Positions 8,564 through 14,467 of a stretch of 34,582 nucleotides of DNA are shown one piece after another. The notes below the pieces were generated by a model that saw nothing but the letters and a program-made list of their open reading frames with translations, did no database searches and was not told the DNA's origin. Source of the DNA: Gemmatimonadota bacterium (GTDB lineage Bacteria; Gemmatimonadota; Gemmatimonadetes; Longimicrobiales; RSA9); contig SLCC01000018.1 in assembly GCA_007126035.1 (NCBI GenBank), positions 1 through 34,582 on the forward strand. Direction: 5' to 3'. The position numbers and the translations under genes were made by a program. Each line of letters starts with the position of its first letter. Position 1 is the stretch's first letter.

Positions 8564-9706
8564 ATGCAACGGAACAAAATCGAGCACCTGTCCAGCCTGA
8601 TCGGCAACACTCCTCTCCTGGAGGTCCGGTTCAGGTACCAGTCGGCCGAGCGGGTCATATACGCCAAGGCCGAGCAGGTGAACCTGACCGGCAGCATGAA
8701 GGACCGGATGGCGTTCCACGTGCTGAAGCGGGCCCTCGAGGACGGCCGGCTGAGGCCGGGATACAAGATCGCGGAGGCCACCAGCGGCAGCACGGGCATC
8801 TCCTTCGCCGCCCTGGGCCGTGCCCTGGGTCACGAGGTCGTCATCTTCATGCCGGACTGGATGAGCGAGGAGCGCCGCTCGCTCCTCAGGGGTTTCGGAG
8901 CACGGATCCAACTGGTAAGCAAGGAGGAAGGCGGCTCGCTGGGCAGCATCAGGATGACCGAGGAGCTGGCCGCCTCGGGTGATGCTGTCTTCCTGCCTCG
9001 CCAGTTCTCGAACGCGGACAACGTGGAGGCCCATTACCTGACCACGGGGCCGGAGATCTGGTGGCAGCTCCAGTTCCGCGGCCTGGAGCCGGACGCCTTC
9101 GTGGCCGGTGTGGGCACGGGCGGCACGGTGATGGGCGTGGGCCGTTATCTCCGGGAGCGGAAGCCGGCCGTGAGGGTGCATCCGCTGGAGCCCTCCAGCT
9201 CGCCCACGCTGTCCACTGGCCACAAGGTGGGCAGGCACCGGATCCAGGGCTTCACGGACGAGTTCATCCCATCGATCCTGATGCTGGGCGAGCTGGACGG
9301 GATCGTGGGGGCCGACGACGGCGACTCCATCATCATGGCGCAGAAGCTGGCCGCTGAGCTGGGTCTGGGCGTGGGCATCTCCTCGGGCGCCAACTTCATC
9401 GGTGCGCTGAAGGTGCAGGAAGAGCTGGGTGCGGACGCGGTGGTGGTCACCGCCTTTCCTGACGACAACAAGAAGTATCTGACCACCGATCTCCTCCGGG
9501 ACGAGCCGGTGAAGCCTGGATATCTGGCGCCGGATGTCGAACTACTCGGGATGCGTGCCATCAAGCGCGTGTGTGTTACCTGCTGCACGCCGCCAGAGTG
9601 TTCGGACGCGCGTCTCGACGGCTCGCTGAAGCAGGTGGCGCCGGCCTTCTGTCCCATGACTTCGAGGCCCGGTGATCACCGTCGGCCTGGCGCTGTCGGC
9701 GCCTGA
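8564..9706 (+). CDS. Cysteine synthase/CBS-family PLP enzyme with Cys-rich tail
   Basis: A fold-type-II PLP enzyme of the O-acetylserine sulfhydrylase/cystathionine beta-synthase family, normally joining an activated serine with sulfide. The ATG at 8564 follows GGAGGG by 8 bases and gives 380 residues. The N-terminus has the family hallmark [11 protein letters not shown] (11-21), the PLP lysine is K46 in [10 protein letters not shown], and the phosphate-binding loop is [13 protein letters not shown]. The substrate-binding loop reads TSGSTG (73-78) where cysteine synthases usually have TSGNTG. The C-terminal extension carries [10 protein letters not shown] (C337, C340, C341, C346), which could bind a metal or act as a redox or sulfur-relay site. 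It may make cysteine, or be a divergent member with another nucleophile or substrate. A structured leader precedes it. Confidence 0.87.
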   Translation: MQRNKIEHLSSLIGNTPLLEVRFRYQSAERVIYAKAEQVNLTGSMKDRMAFHVLKRALEDGRLRPGYKIAEATSGSTGISFAALGRALGHEVVIFMPDWMSEERRSLLRGFGARIQLVSKEEGGSLGSIRMTEELAASGDAVFLPRQFSNADNVEAHYLTTGPEIWWQLQFRGLEPDAFVAGVGTGGTVMGVGRYLRERKPAVRVHPLEPSSSPTLSTGHKVGRHRIQGFTDEFIPSILMLGELDGIVGADDGDSIIMAQKLAAELGLGVGISSGANFIGALKVQEELGADAVVVTAFPDDNKKYLTTDLLRDEPVKPGYLAPDVELLGMRAIKRVCVTCCTPPECSDARLDGSLKQVAPAFCPMTSRPGDHRRPGAVGA

Positions 9707-9753
9707 GGGACGAGGAGGAGCGAGCTGATGAACCTTCACCCGCAGGGGGGCAC

Positions 9754-9978
9754 ATGTCAGTCGAGCCGGAGGTAGCGGGCAGCGCCGTTTCCGAGCAGGC
9801 CAGCGAGCCGCCGCCCCAGGCGTGTGGGTCGCGGCACCCGCTGCTAGAGGATGTGTGGTGCGAGCGGTTGAAAGGTCACCCCGGCAGGCACGGCGCCGTC
9901 GCCGAGACGAATGCCGCGGAGCTGACGCTGGAGTGGGGGGCGCACCCGGACAGCCAGGCGGCTGACGACGGGGGGTGA
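9754..9978 (+). CDS. Small Cys/His protein, possible zinc-binding
   Basis: A 74-residue protein of unknown function. A GCAGGGGGGCAC stretch directly before the ATG provides a ribosome binding site. The centre reads C24-G-S-R-H28 ... C36-E-R-L-K-G-H42-P-G-R-H46, followed by LTLEWG. This CxxxH...CxxxxGHxGxH...W arrangement recurs in small uncharacterised bacterial proteins and suggests a single zinc site. The ends are Pro/Glu/Ser-rich and probably disordered. It follows the cysteine synthase-like gene by 47 bp on the same strand and may be co-transcribed with it. Confidence 0.6.
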   Translation: MSVEPEVAGSAVSEQASEPPPQACGSRHPLLEDVWCERLKGHPGRHGAVAETNAAELTLEWGAHPDSQAADDGG

Positions 9979-10064
9979 CGCCACGGGCTGGGGCCCGGGA
10001 CCTTTCGGCGGCCGGGGCGTGTAGAGACTGCTCGAGCCGAGACCGTTCCGAGAGGTAGAGCTAG

Positions 10065-12098
10065 ATGTCTAGTGCCCTCGTCCGCCATCGAGCCGACCGG
10101 TCCAGGGCGCCCGGACGGCTGCTCCGTGCTCGGGGCGCCGTGCTCCGAGCCGTGTGGATGCCGGTGGTGGCCGGGTTGGTGGCCGGATTGGTGGCCGGCT
10201 GCGGCGATCTGATCACCCCCTCCCAGCGGGTACCCACGGCCATCTCCTTCGAGGATCAGACGGTGACGGTCACGGCGGGCGAGCCGGTGGACCTGCGGCC
10301 GTTCGTGGTGGATCAGGACGGCCGCAAGTTCGACCGAATCCCGGTCTGGGGCGAGTTCAGCTGGGCTTCATCGGATCCGTCAGTCTTCGACGTGGCCAAC
10401 GGCTTTCTGGCCGTGACCCCCGGCCAGGCTACGGCGATGGTCGAGCTGGCGGAGCTGGAGGGGCGGGCAACGGTCCGGGTGAACCCGTCCTCGCTGGCTG
10501 TGGCGGTTCCCGCCGCGTACCTCGTCCAGGCGGTGCAGCGCCTCGACGGCACGGTCCCGCTGGTGGCGGACCGACCGGCCACGCTACGGGTCTTTGCCAC
10601 CGGTGACGCGGTCAACTTCTTCCAGCCCGACGTCGAGGTGGTCTTCCGCGTGGACGGGTCCGAGGTGGGCCGCCGCCGCGTCGGGCTGACCAGGGGCGGG
10701 TCGATACCCCGTGAGGTGGACCAGGGCGTCTTCCGGGATGCCTGGGACGTGCCCATCCCCGGCCAGTGGATCCTGCCGGGGCTGTCCTTCGCCCTGCGCG
10801 TCGATCCCGATGGGCTGCTGCCGCTGGCGGCTGGAGCGCATACCAGGTTCCCGGCCACCGGGTACCGGTCAGTGGACGTGCGGCGGGTCCCGGACTTCCA
10901 GATCCGCTTCGTCCCCGTCCATCAGACCCGGTTCGGCAGCACGGGCCATGTCCTGCCCGCCACGGCCGCCGCCTGGACCGAGTTCCTGGAGGATGTGTTC
11001 CCCATCGCCGGGATCCAGCGAGACGTCAGGCCGGCCTTCAGCACCGATGCGGCCACTACCAGCGGCCAGACCGACTGGCGCACGGTCATCCAGGAGATAT
11101 GGGCGCTGCGGATGCTGGATGGCGACGACCGCTACTACTACGGCGTCCTGCGCCGGCATGGCGGCTACGCCGGGCTCGGGTATGTGGGCTACCCCGTGGC
11201 CATCGGCTGGGACGACTTCGGCTTCGCCCCCGGCGACCCCGTACCCCTGGCCTACAGCGTGTTCGCCCACGAGCTGGGCCACAACTTCGGACGCTGGCAC
11301 GCCCCGGCGTGCGGTGCCGGCGATGTGGACCCGGACTATCCCTACTCAGGCGGCGTCATTGGCCACTACGGGCTGGACCATTCCCGGCGCGAGATCATGC
11401 GACCGGAGATGTTCGACCTCATGGGCTACTGCAACCCCCACTGGGTCAGCGACTACACCTTCGAGGGGGTGCTGGACTTCCGCCTCGAGCTCGAGGAGTC
11501 CCGGCGGCGCTGGGGCTTCGAGCGCGCCGCCGGCCCCGGGCTGCTGGTATGGGGGTCCGTCGTGGATGGCGCCGTCACCCTGGAGCCCGCCATTGCCGTC
11601 GACGAGGCCAGGCCCACACCGCCCGGCGGCGAGGGCGACCTGATGGTGGAGGGGAGGGACACCGAGGGCCGATTGCTGTTCCGTCGCCCGGTGCCCGCCA
11701 TGGCACTGTCCCACGGGCATGCCGATACCAGGGTGTTCTCGGCAATGGTGCCGCTGGACCAGGCGGCAATCGAGGCGGTGCACACGATCCGCGTCACAGG
11801 GCCCGGTATGCGGGAAGGTACCCGCGAGGGCAATCTCGCCGCGGCGCCTGCCGAGGCCAGGGCCCTGGCGGCAGGACGCGCCCCCTCCTTCTCCAGGGCC
11901 CGTGACCGGCCCGGCGCAACGGAGCTGGCCTGGGACCCGGATCGCTATCCACTCGTCGTCGTCCGGGACGCGATGACCGGTGACGTGGTGGCGTTCGCCC
12001 GCCACGGCCGGGTAGAGCTGCCGGTGCCGGAAGAGCGGTTGACCTTCCAGATCTCCGACGGCGTCCGGTCCGTCCAGGCACGGCCCGAGCGGCGATGA
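10065..12098 (+). CDS. Metzincin-type zinc metalloprotease lipoprotein with BIG2-like domain
   Basis: A 677-residue secreted metalloprotease. The N-terminus has a basic stretch then WMPVVAGLVAGLVAGC with a good lipobox (C46), so it is probably anchored in the outer membrane. Residues about 55-138 look like a bacterial Ig-like (BIG2) domain (FSWASSDPSVFDVANGFLAV). The catalytic site is H402-E-L-G-H-N-F-G-R-W-H412, matching HExxHxxGxxH, followed by a Met-turn candidate DLMGYC (M453). Together these define a metzincin. The C-terminal 200 residues look like beta-rich accessory domains. The start has GAGAGGTAGAG upstream. It overlaps the next gene by 4 bases (ATGA). Substrate is unknown; M66-like or related families are the closest I can suggest. 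Confidence 0.85.
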   Translation: MSSALVRHRADRSRAPGRLLRARGAVLRAVWMPVVAGLVAGLVAGCGDLITPSQRVPTAISFEDQTVTVTAGEPVDLRPFVVDQDGRKFDRIPVWGEFSWASSDPSVFDVANGFLAVTPGQATAMVELAELEGRATVRVNPSSLAVAVPAAYLVQAVQRLDGTVPLVADRPATLRVFATGDAVNFFQPDVEVVFRVDGSEVGRRRVGLTRGGSIPREVDQGVFRDAWDVPIPGQWILPGLSFALRVDPDGLLPLAAGAHTRFPATGYRSVDVRRVPDFQIRFVPVHQTRFGSTGHVLPATAAAWTEFLEDVFPIAGIQRDVRPAFSTDAATTSGQTDWRTVIQEIWALRMLDGDDRYYYGVLRRHGGYAGLGYVGYPVAIGWDDFGFAPGDPVPLAYSVFAHELGHNFGRWHAPACGAGDVDPDYPYSGGVIGHYGLDHSRREIMRPEMFDLMGYCNPHWVSDYTFEGVLDFRLELEESRRRWGFERAAGPGLLVWGSVVDGAVTLEPAIAVDEARPTPPGGEGDLMVEGRDTEGRLLFRRPVPAMALSHGHADTRVFSAMVPLDQAAIEAVHTIRVTGPGMREGTREGNLAAAPAEARALAAGRAPSFSRARDRPGATELAWDPDRYPLVVVRDAMTGDVVAFARHGRVELPVPEERLTFQISDGVRSVQARPERR

Positions 12099-12760
12099 GG
12101 GCGGGCGCGGCGGTGAGGGCCAGTGGGGCCAGGGTCAGGCGCTCGATGAGCGGGCGGTCGGCGAGCTTCCGGGCTACCGCTATCGGCCTGGTCCTGGCAG
12201 CCGGGGCCGGCACCGTCCTGGCGCCGGCGCCCGCGTCGGGGCAGGTGCCAGGCGCTTTCGGCATCGAGGTCAGAGGCGGTGGCGCCATCGGTTCCTATCA
12301 GCCCACCGGTGCCGGCCTCCAGGCCGTGCCGGGGCCCGCGTGGTCCGTGCTCCTGTCCTGGGGGCTGACCGAGGAGCTGGGGCTTCACATGGGCTATTCC
12401 GCCATGACCTTCGGTTGCGACGACGCCTGGTGCCGCGGCTACGACATGTCCTTCGTCTCACGGGGACCGAGCGTGGGCGCGCGGCTCCAGCTGGCCCGAC
12501 CGCTCACGCCGTGGCTGAGGGCGGGCCTCCTGCTGCACGACCTGGATCAGCGCTGGACCGCGGCCCAGGGGCGAGTCAGCGAAACCGCCGCCGGTCGCCT
12601 CGGCCTGGAAGTGGCCGCCGGCCTGACCTGGAACCTGCTGCCCGGGCTCGACCTGGTGCCCGGGGTCCACCTCGGCCTGACGCGGACCCGGAACTCCGAG
12701 GGCGACACCCACAGCGCCCTGTTCACCGCCCTGGACCTGGGTATCAGGTACCGGCCCTGA
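12095..12760 (+). CDS. Exported beta-barrel-like outer-membrane protein
   Basis: A 221-residue protein (205 if the second Met at 12146 is used) with a Sec signal peptide ending PAPASGQ. The mature part has alternating strand patterns typical of small eight-strand barrels (FGIEVRGGGAIGSYQP, WLRAGLLLHDL, LVPGVHLGLTRTRN) and ends ALDLGIRYRP, close to a barrel's final strand. A cysteine pair in FGCDDAWCRGYD may form a disulfide in a loop. Its ATG overlaps the stop of the metzincin gene, so the two are translationally coupled and probably work at the same membrane. Pore, adhesin or structural role cannot be told. Confidence 0.72.
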   Translation: MRAGAAVRASGARVRRSMSGRSASFRATAIGLVLAAGAGTVLAPAPASGQVPGAFGIEVRGGGAIGSYQPTGAGLQAVPGPAWSVLLSWGLTEELGLHMGYSAMTFGCDDAWCRGYDMSFVSRGPSVGARLQLARPLTPWLRAGLLLHDLDQRWTAAQGRVSETAAGRLGLEVAAGLTWNLLPGLDLVPGVHLGLTRTRNSEGDTHSALFTALDLGIRYRP

Positions 12761-12784
12761 AGGCGGGGCGGGACGAGCAACGAT

Positions 12785-12811
12785 GGGGCGACGCGGACTC
12801 CACGTCGCCCC
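12785..12811. terminator. Convergent hairpin, probable bidirectional terminator
   Basis: A perfect 9-bp stem, GGGGCGACG (12785-12793) and CGTCGCCCC (12803-12811), with a 9-base loop, lies between the convergent genes ending at 12760 and 12851. There is no T-run on either side, so it is a weak or U-independent terminator, but its position and perfection support a role in ending both transcripts. Confidence 0.6.
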
Positions 12812-12850
12812 TATCCCGATCACGCGATTGCTCGATTGGACAGGTGGTCT

Positions 12851-13768
12851 CTATCGTCGGCCGCCTGCTGCGCCCCCGCCACCTCCGTTGCTACCGCCAC
12901 CTGGGGCTGAGGTCTCAAAGGTCACGTCATTCTCATTCACGGATCCACTGATACTGAACTCGAAGATACCCTCGCTGTCCAAGCCCTGGGTTTGGTTCGC
13001 AAAATTCACCTTGTATGTGGCTGCGCCAACGCCCTGGCCATTCACGTCCGCGCACTCCTCGTCCACGACCGGAATCCCGATGCTCTCAGCGCCACCGTCG
13101 GGTACAGTCCACTTCATCCTGGAGGTGATAGACGTGTAGGACAGGTCCGCGCACGAGGCCACCTTCTCGAAGTCCTCAGTATCCTCGTCCCAGATCAGAA
13201 CGATGAACTGGACGTCCCAGGCGGCTTGCTGCCGGTTGAGGTCGTAGTGCACGAAGAGGTCGTTTGCGTGGCGCAACTGGACCGTGAAGCGAAGGGTTTC
13301 GCCCAGGACTATCGTACCCACCCAGTCTGCCGTGTGGTGCGTCGTAGTAGTCTGGCCGGTGCCGTGCCTGGCCATACCATTCACGCGGAACAGGTACTCC
13401 CCATCTTCCCATTCCGTGAGGTCGTAGCAGCCTATCTCGGTGCCTGCTTCATTCCGGACATCGTCCAGGTAAACCCAATCCTCGTCCTCTTCGACGTAGA
13501 AGTCGAAGCTGAAGAAGTCGGTACTTTCGTACTGGTCGTCGTCGCGCGTGAACAGGTATCCGTCTGTCCACGTTGCGCAGAGGAGCCCGGTCTCAACGTG
13601 ATACTCGACGTCGGGGGCCGTATACCCGTGCCAGGCGGAGCCACTACCCGCCTGCCAGGTGTGATCCGAATGCAGCGCCGCCTCTGGTACCAGCCCCAGC
13701 GGATCTGCATCCGAGCACGCCGCCAAAACCACCAACGCGCCCAGTGCTGCCATAGAAATCTTCTTCAT
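12851..13768 (-). CDS. Lipoprotein of unknown function under a predicted cyclic-di-GMP riboswitch
   Basis: A 305-residue exported lipoprotein: the signal peptide ends VVLAAC with lipidated C18. The mature chain is acidic, rich in Asp, Glu, Trp and Tyr, and reads as beta-strand (DFFSFDFYVEEDEDWVYL, RFTVQLRHANDLFVHYDL, FEFSISGSVNENDVTF). Four further cysteines (64, 114, 206, 239) could form two disulfides. It ends in a Gly-rich low-complexity tail (GGGSNGGGGG). I recognise no family; a surface-exposed beta-sandwich is the best guess. The ATG has a strong GGGGGA ribosome binding site. The leader (13769-13902) carries a GEMM-I type aptamer and a second hairpin, so expression is likely set by a cyclic dinucleotide, which points to adhesion, matrix or surface lifestyle functions. 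Confidence 0.85.
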   Translation of the reverse strand: MKKISMAALGALVVLAACSDADPLGLVPEAALHSDHTWQAGSGSAWHGYTAPDVEYHVETGLLCATWTDGYLFTRDDDQYESTDFFSFDFYVEEDEDWVYLDDVRNEAGTEIGCYDLTEWEDGEYLFRVNGMARHGTGQTTTTHHTADWVGTIVLGETLRFTVQLRHANDLFVHYDLNRQQAAWDVQFIVLIWDEDTEDFEKVASCADLSYTSITSRMKWTVPDGGAESIGIPVVDEECADVNGQGVGAATYKVNFANQTQGLDSEGIFEFSISGSVNENDVTFETSAPGGGSNGGGGGAAGGRR

Positions 13769-13794
13769 GATCGTCCCCCGTCCTTAGATAGGTT

Positions 13795-13812
13795 TGCCGG
13801 TTGGTCCCGGCA
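13795..13812 (-). promoter_or_regulatory. Hairpin between riboswitch aptamer and start codon
   Basis: On the minus strand TGCCGG-GACCAA-CCGGCA forms a 6-bp stem and 6-base loop between the aptamer's 3' end and the GGGGGA ribosome binding site. No U-run follows, so it is not a classic terminator. It could be part of a translational expression platform or a simple spacer hairpin. Confidence 0.4.
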
Positions 13813-13819
13813 TCGCCCT

Positions 13820-13902
13820 CTTCGGGAGCCCGGCTGTCTCCCGTATCGGGGAGACCCGCGGCTTTGCGGACCGGCCTCGCGGCCGGGGTGCCGTTTCGGA
13901 AG
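13820..13902 (-). ncRNA. GEMM-I (cyclic-di-GMP-I) riboswitch, minus strand
   Basis: Read on the minus strand, the leader of the lipoprotein gene has the GEMM-I architecture. A P1b stem CCGGCC/GGCCGG is capped by a GCGA (GNRA) tetraloop (13886-13871). The conserved CCGCAAAGCC linker follows (13869-13860). A second arm has GTCTCCC/GGGAGAC (13855-13849/13842-13836), then the receptor AGCCGGGC and CCGAAG; CUUC (13902-13899) can pair with GAAG (13823-13820) as closing P1. The 3' half (GGGTCTCCC...GAGACAGCCGGGCT.CCGAA) resembles the Geobacter GEMM elements as I remember them. The ligand-contacting segment reads ACGGCACCCC, aligning a G at the position that is G in cyclic-di-GMP and A in cGAMP-selective variants, so cyclic-di-GMP is favoured. 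The usual AAA after GGC is changed to ACC. The aptamer ends about 50 bases before the ATG. Confidence 0.82.
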
Positions 13903-14467
13903 GAGCTGCTGTTGCTACGGTTCTTTCGATTGTGTGACTGCTGGGCGGGAGTGGCGGGCGGCGGAGCCGTTATCGCCCCGGGGAGAGGGGAGAGAGCTGT
14001 CGGGTGCCCTGTTGTTGTCGGGTCCTCCTGGTCCAGCTATCCGCTCGGCGCACTCGCGGTGCGTTCCGGCGGCCCATCATGGGAAGAGTCGAGCCAGATG
14101 ACGTCGGGTGCCGTTGTCGCCATTGTAAACGTGGTATCCACAATGGTTTGGCTGGCGCGGGCCTGGGCGCGGGCCCCGCTCCCCGCTGCTGCCGCTGTTC
14201 CGTCGTGCAACGATGCCGCGTTGCGGCACGGGACATGGCGCGTGTCTCGGTCGCCTGGTGGTGGACCATTCGTCGAGCGACCCCGGAAACTGTTGATCGG
14301 CCGTGGCCGGGAGTACCCGCCGGGCAGCTGCTGGAACGACCATTGCGGTCCCACCAGCCTCCCGCCGGAGGTCATTGGCGGGGACCGGCTCAGCACGAAT
14401 CGAGACCGTTGACGCTGCTGCGTCTGGAACTGCAGCTTTGAGTGCCACCTTCTCGGGGGAGACGCCA
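13903..14467. promoter_or_regulatory. Long divergent control region with a 7-bp dyad
   Basis: About 565 bp between the riboswitch and the activase gene. Open frames crossing it have no credible start or composition. It should hold the minus-strand promoter for the riboswitch transcript (right of 13902) and the plus-strand promoter for the activase operon. A perfect dyad CCATTGT (14120-14126) and ACAATGG (14140-14146), with a 13-base spacer, is the best operator candidate; it lies in a locally A+T-richer patch. No sigma-70 pair fits well. Confidence 0.4.

Noticed and set aside
14134-14142. GTATCCACA, one mismatch from a DnaA box
   Set aside because: A single isolated near-match with no cluster, no A+T-rich unwinding element and no dnaA/dnaN nearby; not evidence for an origin.
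13801-14412. 203-codon plus-strand frame between the riboswitch and the activase gene
   Set aside because: It crosses the riboswitch on the opposite strand, has no ribosome binding site and no domain; composition is that of non-coding G+C-rich DNA.
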